This document shows, one piece after another, positions 25,754 through 33,371 of a DNA stretch of 64,000 nt. Position 1 is the first letter of the stretch; each line of letters opens with the position of its first letter. The notes under the pieces were generated by a model. The model had not been told where the DNA came from. It did not search any database and saw nothing but the letters and a program-made list of their open reading frames with translations. The position numbers and the translations under genes are program-made. The DNA is from Umezawaea sp049997955 (GTDB taxonomy: Bacteria > Actinomycetota > Actinomycetes > Mycobacteriales > Pseudonocardiaceae), in the NCBI GenBank assembly GCA_049997955.1, contig JAEBDY010000015.1, positions 224,808 to 288,807 of the forward strand, given 5' to 3'.

Positions 25754-26704
25754 TCACGCCCCCGGTGCGAGCGCGCGCACCAGGTCCGACTGGTCCGCGC
25801 CGGTCGGCAGGAGCGCGATGATCGGCGTGTCCACGCCGTTGGCGGCGTACTCCGCCACGCGGGCCCGGCAGTGCTCGACGCTGCCGTGCACGACCAGGTC
25901 GTCCACGACCTCGTCCGGCACCAGCTTGTTCGCCGTCTTCCGGTCGCCGGCGGCCCACGCCTCGTGCATCGGCGCCAGCGCCTCGCCGCGCCCCAGCCAG
26001 TCGTGGAACGCCGCGTAGGCCGGAACGGTCAGGTAGGTGCTGATCAGCATCCGCCCGAGCGCGCGTGCCGCGTCGGCGTCCTCGGTCGGGCACACGAAGA
26101 TCCGGGCCGCCAGCTCCGCGTCGCCCAGCTCGGACCGCACCTTGGCCACGTCGCCCGCGCCCAGCCAGTTCGTGATGGCCCCGTCGGCCTCCTTCGCGGC
26201 CAGCCGGAGCATGTTCGGGCGCAGTGCGGCCAGCATGATCGGCACCGGCTTCTCGGGCGCGCGTTCGAGGCGGAAGCCGCGCACGGTGAACGTGTCGTAC
26301 CGCTCGTCCACCTTCTCCCCCGCGAGCGCCGCCTTGAGGAAGCGGAGGGTGTCGCGGGTGCGCTTGAACGGCTCGGTGAACTCGGCCGCGTTCCACCGGT
26401 TCACGATCGCGGGCGACGACGACCCGATCCCCAGCACGAACCGCCCACCGGTCACCTCGGCCGCCGTGGCGGCGCTCATGGCCAGCAGCGCGGGCCCGCG
26501 CGTGTAGACCGGCACGATCGCCGTGCCGAACCTCAGCGAGTCCGACCACTGCGCCGCGAGCGCCAGCGGCGTGAACGCGTCGGTCCCGGTGGTTTCGGCC
26601 GACCACACGTCGGTGTACCCCAGGCCCGCCAACTCGGACACCAGTTCGCGGTGCCTCAGCACCGGCACACCGGTCAACGGCAGCGTGATTCCCCAACGAC
26701 CCAC
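25754..26704 (-). CDS. LLM-class F420-dependent oxidoreductase
   Basis: 316 aa luciferase-like TIM barrel: GITLPLTGVPVLRHRELVSELAGLGYTDVWSAET, then LRFGTAIVPVYTRGPALLAMSAATAAEVTGGRFVLGIGSSSPAIV, the standard F420-binding region. It resembles the mycobacterial-type LLM oxidoreductases often paired with TetR genes and acyl-CoA metabolism. Substrate unknown. ATG start at 26702-26704, preceded by GAGGAGGC. The operator at 26750-26765 lies about 45 bases upstream, where repression would be expected. Confidence 0.87.
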   Translation of the reverse strand: MGRWGITLPLTGVPVLRHRELVSELAGLGYTDVWSAETTGTDAFTPLALAAQWSDSLRFGTAIVPVYTRGPALLAMSAATAAEVTGGRFVLGIGSSSPAIVNRWNAAEFTEPFKRTRDTLRFLKAALAGEKVDERYDTFTVRGFRLERAPEKPVPIMLAALRPNMLRLAAKEADGAITNWLGAGDVAKVRSELGDAELAARIFVCPTEDADAARALGRMLISTYLTVPAYAAFHDWLGRGEALAPMHEAWAAGDRKTANKLVPDEVVDDLVVHGSVEHCRARVAEYAANGVDTPIIALLPTGADQSDLVRALAPGA

Positions 26705-26749
26705 GAGCGCCTCCTCAGAACACGCGACTGGCCGATACCCTACCTCGGG

Positions 26750-26765
26750 TACCGACCAGTCGGTA
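26750..26765. promoter_or_regulatory. TetR operator upstream of the LLM-TetR operon
   Basis: TACCGAC-CA-GTCGGTA is a perfect 7+2+7 inverted repeat. It closely resembles the TACCGACC-N-GTCGGT type of operator known for fatty-acid and phenylacetate TetR regulators such as PfmR. The 240-base spacer to the M23 gene otherwise shows nothing I can call. Confidence 0.7.
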
Positions 26766-26944
26766 TGTCGAGCGCTTCACCAGGACCGCGGCAGCAGGCC
26801 GCCAAGGAATCCGGCCGCCTTGAAATGTCGTGCCCCACCCGTGGCCTCGGCGTCGGGGGGCCTCACGGCCAGGGGACCCCTGGTCGCGCCGCGCTTGAGC
26901 CGATCGACGTGCGACGGCGAAGCGCGGTCCTGGAACGGCGACGA

Positions 26945-27835
26945 CTACAGCGCGATGCCGCGTTCGCTCAGCCAGCCCCGGGGGTCGACCTTCTGGCCGC
27001 CGCTCAGCCACACCTCGAAGTGCAGGTGCGGGCCGGTGGACTGACCGCGGTTGCCGATGGTGGCGATGAGGTCGCCCGCCTTCACCTGGGTGCCCTGGCC
27101 CGCGATGATCTCGTTCACGTGCCCGTAGACCGTGGTGGTGCCGTCGGTGTGCTGCACCCGGACCCAGAGGCCGAAGCCGCTGGCGGGACCAGCCTCGACG
27201 ACGACGCCGTCCATGGCGGAGACGATGGGCGTGCCGATGGCGTTGGCGATGTCGACGCCGTAGTGCGTCGTGCCCCAGCGGCCGCCGAAGCCGGAGGTGA
27301 AGCTGCCCTGGGCCGGCCTGACGACCGTGGGGCGCTTGGCGGCCTCCACGGCCTCCGCCGCGGCCTTGACGGTGGCCTGCTCGGCCGCGACCTCGACCGC
27401 CCGCTGGGCTTCCTCGTCGGCCTTGCGCTTGAGATCGGCCTGCCGGACGGCGTAGCCGTCCTGGGCGAACTTGATGGCCTGGTTCACGTGCTGGCCCGCG
27501 TTCATCTGCTGGGCCTGCATGAGCTTCGCGGCTTCGAGACCGGGCTTGATGACGTGCACGGTCTGCGGGCCCTGCGCCGGAGTCGCCTTCGGGGCAGCGG
27601 TGAGGCTGTTCGCCGCCAGCTTGGCGGCCAGGTCGGCGCCCGGCTGCTCGACCGCGCCCCAACCGTTCACGACGCCCGCGGTGCCCGCGAGGGCTCCTGC
27701 CACGACGACGGCCGCGGCGGCGCGGCCTCCAAGGGTGGGCTTGTTGATTTCCACGCGGTGCGCTCCACGGCGGCCTTCGGCCTTCGGGGGTGCCGTGAAC
27801 ACATTTCGGCCGCGCGCAGTGGTGTGCCTGGCCAA
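26945..27835 (-). CDS. secreted M23-family metallopeptidase
   Basis: 296 aa. A basic N-terminus (to about residue 38) leads to a hydrophobic stretch at 39-57 (signal peptide or anchor). An Ala/Gln/Lys-rich coiled coil spans about 100-168, followed by a C-terminal LytM domain with zinc ligands H191 and D195 (THYGVDIAN) and H270-x-H272 (GPHLHFEVW). It should cut peptidoglycan cross-bridges or act in cell separation outside the membrane. Start is TTG at 27833-27835, with AAAGG eight bases ahead; the next possible start is well inside the signal region. The stop lies far from any downstream gene. Upstream lies a long, AT-richer leader. Confidence 0.88.
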   Translation of the reverse strand: MARHTTARGRNVFTAPPKAEGRRGAHRVEINKPTLGGRAAAAVVVAGALAGTAGVVNGWGAVEQPGADLAAKLAANSLTAAPKATPAQGPQTVHVIKPGLEAAKLMQAQQMNAGQHVNQAIKFAQDGYAVRQADLKRKADEEAQRAVEVAAEQATVKAAAEAVEAAKRPTVVRPAQGSFTSGFGGRWGTTHYGVDIANAIGTPIVSAMDGVVVEAGPASGFGLWVRVQHTDGTTTVYGHVNEIIAGQGTQVKAGDLIATIGNRGQSTGPHLHFEVWLSGGQKVDPRGWLSERGIAL

Positions 27836-28177
27836 GAGTGTGCCTTTCTACCTCGGGGAGTTCGATCAGGACTTCTGGCGGGGGATCCAGTCGGTGTCGT
27901 TTCGGGGACGACGCCGTGTCCTGCTAGTTATCGAACCGTGACAAGCGGCAGGGAACGTAACCCGAGGTGACGAACATGGGCAAGTCTCAAGCTGCGAAGT
28001 GCGTAGATGAGTGACATAACCCACTGTTTGCTACTCAGAGTAGTTATGGACCGACAGGTCTCGTATTTCGCCGTTACCTGGCGCAGGACTTGACCGTTGA
28101 CCGATTGCCAGACCAATAGCCGGGCAGAAGCATCACCGCTGGTCACCAGCTTGATCGTGCAAGTCACTCGAACGAGA
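27836..28177. other. AT-richer intergenic leader upstream of the M23 gene
   Basis: About 340 bases with noticeably lower GC than the surroundings and no believable gene (a 79-codon minus-strand frame has no family features). It contains a direct repeat, GTAAC-N5-GTGAC, at 27957-27971, which resembles half-sites bound by the cell-wall regulator MtrA, and a CCTGC ... GCAGG hairpin near 27921-27953. I looked for a c-di-AMP (ydaO) riboswitch, common before such genes, and did not see its conserved core. Confidence 0.35.
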
Positions 28178-28210
28178 ACCGCCCCGCTAGCACAGGGCCA
28201 GCGGGGCGGT
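28178..28210 (-). terminator. terminator of the class A PBP gene
   Basis: A perfect 11-bp stem (ACCGCCCCGCT with AGCGGGGCGGT) around an 11-base loop, 23 bases after the PBP stop. On the minus strand it is followed by TTCTCGTT. Confidence 0.8.
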
Positions 28211-28233
28211 CGGTGAACGGCTGCGTCAGGTCA

Positions 28234-30414
28234 CTACTTGTACCTCGGCGCCGCCGGGGGGAGCGGTGCCACCGGCTTGCCCTCGTGGATCGTCTTCATC
28301 GCCCGGAACCAGGTCGGAGCGGCCACTTCACCACCGGTGAGGCCGGTCCGGCCGTTGTTGCCGCACAGCCGCGGCGCGCGGGCGTCGCAGATGACCTGCG
28401 GCGCCACGCCGTCGGTGAACGTCATGACCGCGCCCGCGTACTGCGGGGTCGCCCCCATGAACGCGACCGACCAGTAGTTCTCGGTGGTGCCGGTCTTGCC
28501 GATCATCGGCCGGTTGAAGCCCTGCGACGCGGCGGCCGCGGTGCCGCCCGGCAGGGTGTCGTGGCTCATGCCCTGCGCCAGCGAGTCCGCCAGTTCCGGG
28601 GACACCGGCTGGTCGCAGGCGACCTCCTTGAGCTGCACGGGCTGGCCGTTGCGGTCCAGGATCTCCTCGACCGGCGTCGGCGGGCACCACGTGCCGTGGC
28701 TGACGATGGTCGCGGCGACGTTCGCCAGCTCCAGCACGCTGGTCGCGCCCGGTCCGAGGGTGAACGAGCCGCTGTTGTCCTGCTTGAACTGGTCGCCCTG
28801 CGACGGGCCGTTCGAGCCGTCCGCCTTGAGCGCCTCGCCCGCGCCGTTCACGTCGTGCATCGTCTGGCGAAGGCCGAGCTTGTAGGCCATGTCGATGACG
28901 TTGTCGAGGCCCGCCTTCTCCTCCAGGATGATGAACCCGGTGTTCGGCGAGGTCGCCAGCGCCTTGGTCAGCGTCATCTTGGTGTCGGTGCCCTGCGAGT
29001 AGTTCTTCACCGTGTAGGGCTTGCTGCCGTCCTTGTACACGCGCGACGTGTAGGAGTTCGGGACGTCGATGTCCTTGTCGATCCCCGTGACGCCCTTGTC
29101 CAGCGCCGCCGCGGCCGTGAACACCTTGTAGATGGAGCCCGCGCCGAAGGGCGTCACCTCGGCCGGGATCGAGTAGGCGCTCTGCCCCGCTTCGGCGTTG
29201 TTGCCGAAGTCGCGGTTCGCGGCCAACGCCCGCACCCGGTGCTTGTCCGTGCCCGGCTCGACGACGGCCATGGCGTTCGCCACGCCCTCCGTGTCCTTGG
29301 CCACCTGGCTCTCCGCCGACTCCTTGGCGGCCCGCGTGGCGATCGGGTCCATCGTGGTCTTGATCGTGTAGCCGCCGCGGCGCAGTTCCTCGAACGGCAG
29401 GCCGGACTTCTCCAGGTAGTCGATCAGGTAGCGGCAGAAGAACCCGTACACCGGGCCGTCACCGGCGCCGACGCAGCCGTTGGGCAGCAGGTTCAGGTCC
29501 GGGACGACACCGGCCTCGGCGGCCTTGTACTCGTTCGCCTTCGCGTCGGAGACGGCCTGGTCCGTGCCGAACGCCTCGTTGTCGCGCATCCGGTCGATCA
29601 CGGTGTTGCGGCGCTTGATGGCCGCCTCCGGACCGTTGCCGGGGTTGAGCACGCTGGGCTGGTTGACGAGGCCGGCGAGCATCGCTGCCTGCGGCACGGT
29701 CAGCTTGTCCGGGGTCGTGTCGAAGTACGCCTTGGAGGCCGCGCCCACGCCGTACGTGCCGTTGCCGAACGGCACGATGTTCAGGTAGGCGGTGAGGATC
29801 TCCTCCTTGGTCATGACCTGCTCCAACTGGAGCGCCACCCGCGCCTCGCGGAGCTTGCGCCCGGCGGTCGCCTCGGTGGCCTTCTCGTAGGCCTCGTTCG
29901 AGCCCTTGCCGATCACGAAGGCCAGGTAGTTCTTCACGTACTGCTGGGTCAACGTCGACGCGCCCTGCGACACCTCGCCCTCGGCGCCCGCCTTGGCGGC
30001 GGCGCGCGCGATGCCCTGCCAGTCCACTCCCTTGTGGAGGAAGAACCGCTTGTCCTCGATCGCGATGATCGCGGCCTTCATCGTGTCCGCGATCTGGTCG
30101 TACTCCACCGGGATCCGGTACTGGTCGTACAGGTACGCGATGGGTTCGCCGTTCATGTCCTGGACCGTGGTGACCAGGGGCAACTCCCCCTTGGCCAACT
30201 CACCGGAAGTCTGGTCGACCGTCTCAGCCGCACGGTTGGAAGCAAGCCCCAACCCACCGACGACGGGGAACATGACCGCCGCGAGCAACACGCCCGCCGC
30301 AAGGCACAACCCCACCAACTTGACCAGTCCCGTCGCACGCGCGAACACGAAACCCGCAACCCCTTCCGAACCGGCGGAGATCCCCTTGTCCTTATAAGTC
30401 GCACGGGACCGCAT
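28234..30414 (-). CDS. class A penicillin-binding protein (PonA-type)
   Basis: 726 aa bifunctional cell-wall synthase. Cytosolic N-terminus of about 28 residues, one membrane anchor (VKLVGLCLAAGVLLAAVMFPVVG), then a GT51 glycosyltransferase domain with catalytic E in IAIEDKRFFLHKGVD and QGASTLTQQYVKN. The transpeptidase domain has S-I-Y-K as SxxK (usually S-T-F-K), S-P-N as SxN and K-T-G-T. It polymerises and cross-links peptidoglycan. No PASTA domain and a short Pro-rich tail, so it is of the shorter PonA type. It is flanked upstream by a 1-kb gene-free region and ends at a strong hairpin. Confidence 0.95.
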   Translation of the reverse strand: MRSRATYKDKGISAGSEGVAGFVFARATGLVKLVGLCLAAGVLLAAVMFPVVGGLGLASNRAAETVDQTSGELAKGELPLVTTVQDMNGEPIAYLYDQYRIPVEYDQIADTMKAAIIAIEDKRFFLHKGVDWQGIARAAAKAGAEGEVSQGASTLTQQYVKNYLAFVIGKGSNEAYEKATEATAGRKLREARVALQLEQVMTKEEILTAYLNIVPFGNGTYGVGAASKAYFDTTPDKLTVPQAAMLAGLVNQPSVLNPGNGPEAAIKRRNTVIDRMRDNEAFGTDQAVSDAKANEYKAAEAGVVPDLNLLPNGCVGAGDGPVYGFFCRYLIDYLEKSGLPFEELRRGGYTIKTTMDPIATRAAKESAESQVAKDTEGVANAMAVVEPGTDKHRVRALAANRDFGNNAEAGQSAYSIPAEVTPFGAGSIYKVFTAAAALDKGVTGIDKDIDVPNSYTSRVYKDGSKPYTVKNYSQGTDTKMTLTKALATSPNTGFIILEEKAGLDNVIDMAYKLGLRQTMHDVNGAGEALKADGSNGPSQGDQFKQDNSGSFTLGPGATSVLELANVAATIVSHGTWCPPTPVEEILDRNGQPVQLKEVACDQPVSPELADSLAQGMSHDTLPGGTAAAASQGFNRPMIGKTGTTENYWSVAFMGATPQYAGAVMTFTDGVAPQVICDARAPRLCGNNGRTGLTGGEVAAPTWFRAMKTIHEGKPVAPLPPAAPRYK

Positions 30415-30680
30415 GCAGGTTGCTCGACAAGGGGCAAATTCTGCGCGATCACACCGACGATGGTGGTGAACGTACTCCTGGTGAGTTGAGACGCCTGTGA
30501 GGGCGGCCTGGAGATCTACGTGGGTCCAAGTGCTAGTACCCGGTCGGGTGGACCTTCAACCCCGACGGCAGACACCGATCATGAGGACCGCTCGCCAGCA
30601 GGTGTGTCCAGTTGGGATGGTCACCACCTCGTTGATCCACACGACAGGCACGAACGCTCGGATCCCGCGCACGGCCACTA

Positions 30681-30880
30681 CCGGAAGCACGCCACCAACC
30701 GCACGACGACCAAGCGAGCACCCCGACCCACCCATCCACGGCTCGCGAGCACGCGACCACCCCCCGTCGACTCGGCGAGCACGCGACCGACCCACGACGG
30801 CCTAGCGAGCACCCAACCAACCTCACGTCGCCAAGCGGAAGCACGCACCCGACCCACCACAGGAAAGCGGACGCACCCAA
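30681..30880. repeat. degenerate 30-bp tandem repeats (six to seven units)
   Basis: Cores GCGAGCAC (or GCGGAAGCAC, GCGGACGCAC) followed by C/G-rich AACC/GACC and ACC/ACG tracts recur at about 30714, 30745, 30775, 30805, 30835 and 30867, with an older unit near 30681. Spacing is 30-32 bases. The best pair shares GCGAGCACGCGACC. The period equals ten codons, and reverse-strand translation gives a repeating W-V-G-R-V-L-A, but no start or known protein supports coding. It lies in a gap of about 1 kb between the PBP and PfkB genes. Confidence 0.6.
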
Positions 30881-30941
30881 CCAACTCGACGCACTCCCCC
30901 TCCGCCGCCCCGATCCGAAGCGTCCTCAGCATTTTTCTTCG

Positions 30942-30972
30942 TTTGTCAAGGCATCTTTCCCGCCTTGACAAA
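30942..30972. repeat. 11-bp inverted repeat with embedded TTGACA boxes
   Basis: TTTGTCAAGGC (30942-30952) and GCCTTGACAAA (30962-30972) are exact complements around a 9-base loop. A second, overlapping palindrome CCTTGA-CAAA-TCAAGG spans 30963-30978. Each arm carries TTGACA in opposite orientation, as two divergent -35 boxes would, yet no good -10 was seen on either side. No U-tract follows, so it is not a standard terminator. Confidence 0.5.
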
Positions 30973-31049
30973 TCAAGGAAAATGGTGGAGACAATTGCGC
31001 GAGCGGGGTGACGTCGAGGAAACCACCGCGACCTTTACGCGCGGGTCCG

Positions 31050-31140
31050 ACGCGCTGCGGGCTTCGGTTTCCAGCGGCCGACTTCGACTTCCGACAGTGA
31101 CGAGCAGCCGACTGCGGCTCTCGATCGCGAGCAACCGATG
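31050..31140. repeat. three degenerate 27-30-bp repeats
   Basis: On the minus strand three units start CGGTTGCTCG, CGGCTGCTCG and CGGCCGCTGG, each ending in a CGAAGT- or GCAG-like tract, at 27-30-base spacing. They differ from the 30714-30880 array but have a similar period. No gene fits over them. Confidence 0.4.
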
Positions 31141-31183
31141 GCGACCCCCGACCACCACAGCACTGACCCGCCCCCGTCGTGCT

Positions 31184-31302
31184 GTGGCCGATTTGACTCG
31201 GGGGCCCCTTGATTTGACCCTTGATCGGGCTAAAAGGGCAGTCCCGAAAGCCTGCCCGATCACCAATTTTAAGGGTCAAATCCCCCGAGTAAAATCGGCC
31301 AC
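31184..31302. repeat. 119-bp interrupted inverted repeat (MITE-like or large RNA hairpin)
   Basis: The left arm begins GTGGCCGATTT at 31184 and the right arm ends AAATCGGCCAC at 31302. Internally ACTCGGGGG pairs with CCCCCGAGT, ATTTGACCCTT with AAGGGTCAAAT, and GATCGGGC with GCCCGATC. A 7-base insert in the left arm and a 9-base insert in the right are unpaired bulges. The centre is about 22 bases. It lies between two more repeat blocks and 140 bases from the pfkB-type stop. No flanking target duplication was recognised. Confidence 0.65.
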
Positions 31303-31444
31303 GTCTGCGGCCCTGGCCTCGGCTTCAGCAGTGGGCCACCCGGAGCGTGCGGCAGGTGTTGGTGCGCAGACCACCACCCCCAGGCACCCCGGTGGGCCAC
31401 CCCGACTCTCCGCCGGCGCAATGTCTCGCCAACCACCAAAGCTC

Positions 31445-32482
31445 CTAATGCGGCCCATGCAGCCGAATGGTCGCGCTGGCTCGCCGGACCTCCGCATTGG
31501 CATGCCCTGGCAACAGGTCGTCCAAGAACCCGTACGCCCGCAGATCCCCTTCCTCCCTCTTCCCCACCGTCCGCCACCAAGCAGCGATGTCCCCCCACCC
31601 AGGCGCAGACAACGATCCCCCGAAATGCTGCACGGACAACGCCGCGCAGAGGTTCGCGAATCGGACCCGGTGTTCCAACGGCCACCCGGCCAACGTCCCC
31701 AGCACGAACCCCGCGCCGAAAACGTCCCCCGCCCCGGTCGAATCCAGCGGAGCGACGTTCAACCCCGGCACGTCCGCCTTCTCCCCGGTGGTGGAGTCGA
31801 AGGCGAACGCTCCCCCACCCCCACGGGTGACCACCACCACCGGCACGAACTCCGCCAGTGCCACCGCCGCTTCCTCGGCGGTTTCCGTGCGCGTGTAGTG
31901 CGTGGCCTCCTTGTCGTTGGGCAGGAAGAAGTCGTACCCGTCCAGGCGCTTCAGCAGCGACGGCGCCCACACCTCGGTCCGGTCCCACCCGATGTCGGCG
32001 AACAGCAGCGCGCCCTGCGCCTTGGCGCGCGACACCCACTGCTCCTCCTCCGGCTGGATGTGCACGAAGGCCGCGCGGGTCGCGGGTGGGGTCGCCAGCA
32101 GCTGGTCCGCCGAAACGGGTGGGCGGTGGCCGTGGGTGACCATGCTCCGGTCGTTCTCCATCGCCATGGAGACCGTCACCGGCGAGTGCCAGCCGTAGAA
32201 CCGGCGGCAGTAGGTGAGGTCCACGCCCTCCTGTTCGGACAGCGTCTCCCAGCAGAAGTCCCCGTAGACGTCCTCGCCGAAGGCGGCGGCCAACGCGGTC
32301 CGCAGTTGGAGTCGGCTCAACGCCACGGCGAGGTTGGCGATGCCGCCGGGGCACGAGCCCAGGCCATCGGCCCAGACCTCGGTGCCCGCGGCGGGCGGGC
32401 GGGGGAGGCCGGTGAAGATGATGTCCAGGAACACCGTGCCCGACAACAGCACGTCGAAGGCGGGCGGTTCGGCGGTCGTCAT
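31445..32482 (-). CDS. PfkB-family carbohydrate kinase
   Basis: 345 aa ribokinase fold. It begins with VLLSGTVFLDIIFTGLPR, has the substrate region GGIANLAVALSRL and the signature LDSTGAGDVFGAGFVLGTL near residue 250 with the catalytic Asp and the anion hole. It phosphorylates a sugar or nucleoside with ATP, and specificity cannot be told. ATG start near 32482, with the sigma-factor gene ending 28 bases upstream on the same strand, so co-transcription is possible. Downstream lies only repeat-rich spacer. Confidence 0.88.
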   Translation of the reverse strand: MTTAEPPAFDVLLSGTVFLDIIFTGLPRPPAAGTEVWADGLGSCPGGIANLAVALSRLQLRTALAAAFGEDVYGDFCWETLSEQEGVDLTYCRRFYGWHSPVTVSMAMENDRSMVTHGHRPPVSADQLLATPPATRAAFVHIQPEEEQWVSRAKAQGALLFADIGWDRTEVWAPSLLKRLDGYDFFLPNDKEATHYTRTETAEEAAVALAEFVPVVVVTRGGGGAFAFDSTTGEKADVPGLNVAPLDSTGAGDVFGAGFVLGTLAGWPLEHRVRFANLCAALSVQHFGGSLSAPGWGDIAAWWRTVGKREEGDLRAYGFLDDLLPGHANAEVRRASATIRLHGPH

Positions 32483-32510
32483 CCCCCATACGATGCCGGC
32501 CCGTGGCGGA

Positions 32511-33206
32511 TCAGCCGTCCACCGACGCCAACATCTCGCGCAAACGGGCGAGAGCGCGGTGCTGCGCGACGCGCACCGCTCCCGGGGTCGACCCCACGGC
32601 GTTGGCGGTCTCCTCGGCGGTGAGGCCGACGGCCACGCGGAGGACGATGATCTCGCGCTGGCGGTCCGGGAGGCGGTGCAGCATCTGCACGACGGCCTCC
32701 ATCGTCTCGCCGGTCATGGCGCGCTGCTCCGGTCCCGCTTCCAGGGTCGGGCAGTCGGGGAGTTCCGGCACCACCTCCGAGCGGCTGCGGACGGCGCGGC
32801 GGCGGGCGTCGGCGACCTTGTGGGCGGCGATGCCGTAGACGAACGCGAGGAACGAGCCCGGCTCGTAGCGGTACTTCGAGAGCGCCGAGACGACGGCCAG
32901 GCAGACTTCCTGGGCGATGTCCTCGGCCGAGACCAGCGTGCGCTCGCGGCTGCCCACGCGTGCGCGGCAGTAGCGCAGCACGAGCGGCTGGATGCGGGCG
33001 AGCAGCTGGTCGACGGCTCGGCGGTTGCCCGTGAGGGCCTGGTCGACGATGTCGACCAGCTCTGCTTCGACGAGCCATTGGGCGCTCACAACGGGGGCGG
33101 CGGACCCCGTGATCAACCGGACGTGGGGCCGACCGACCGGGGCTTCGTCGCCGTCCGCTCCGATGCCGAAATCGACATCGGTGCGCACAGACGATGGATG
33201 GACCAT
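32511..33206 (-). CDS. RNA polymerase sigma factor, SigD/ShbA-type
   Basis: About 231 aa. Region 2 contains LVLRYCRARVG...SAEDIAQEVCLAVVSALSKYRYEPGSFLAFVYGIAAHKVADARR. This VYGIAAHKVADA block is characteristic of mycobacterial SigD and streptomycete ShbA. Region 4 is LPDRQREIIVLRVAVGLTAEETANAVGSTPGAVRVAQHRALARLR. ShbA drives expression of the principal sigma factor in Streptomyces and SigD acts in starvation. ATG at 33206 is chosen for GAGGAGGT six bases upstream. No anti-sigma gene adjoins it. It follows a lipid-modification cassette in the same orientation. Confidence 0.88.
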   Translation of the reverse strand: MVHPSSVRTDVDFGIGADGDEAPVGRPHVRLITGSAAPVVSAQWLVEAELVDIVDQALTGNRRAVDQLLARIQPLVLRYCRARVGSRERTLVSAEDIAQEVCLAVVSALSKYRYEPGSFLAFVYGIAAHKVADARRRAVRSRSEVVPELPDCPTLEAGPEQRAMTGETMEAVVQMLHRLPDRQREIIVLRVAVGLTAEETANAVGSTPGAVRVAQHRALARLREMLASVDG

Positions 33207-33371
33207 CCGGCGACCTCCTCGCTCCAAGCGTCCCGGCATTGCCCGGCACACAGGAGAGGAGTCCCCAGTCACGCCGCTGATACCGCTCTCGTCAAGCTGA
33301 CCACGAAGATGGGCCGAAAGGCCTCACGAGCACCCGGTCGGGCGTACACGTCGACCGAACGGAGCAACGCG

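Noticed and set aside
27928..28167. 79-codon minus-strand frame upstream of the M23 gene
   Set aside because: No ribosome-binding site, no family features and atypical composition; better read as leader DNA.
27836..28177. Possible c-di-AMP (ydaO) riboswitch before the M23 gene
   Set aside because: The GC-poor leader invites it, but the conserved ydaO core sequences are not present on the minus strand.
30681..30880. CRISPR array
   Set aside because: Units are contiguous and degenerate with no unique spacers and no cas genes nearby.
30520..31011. Plus- and minus-strand frames across the 30-bp repeats
   Set aside because: Their repeats follow the DNA period; no start signals or known protein pattern, and several frames are open at once because of the GC-rich repeats.
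31184..31302. Intrinsic terminator of the PfkB gene
   Set aside because: It is far longer than needed, lies 140 bases past the stop and has no U-tract; kept as a repeat element instead.
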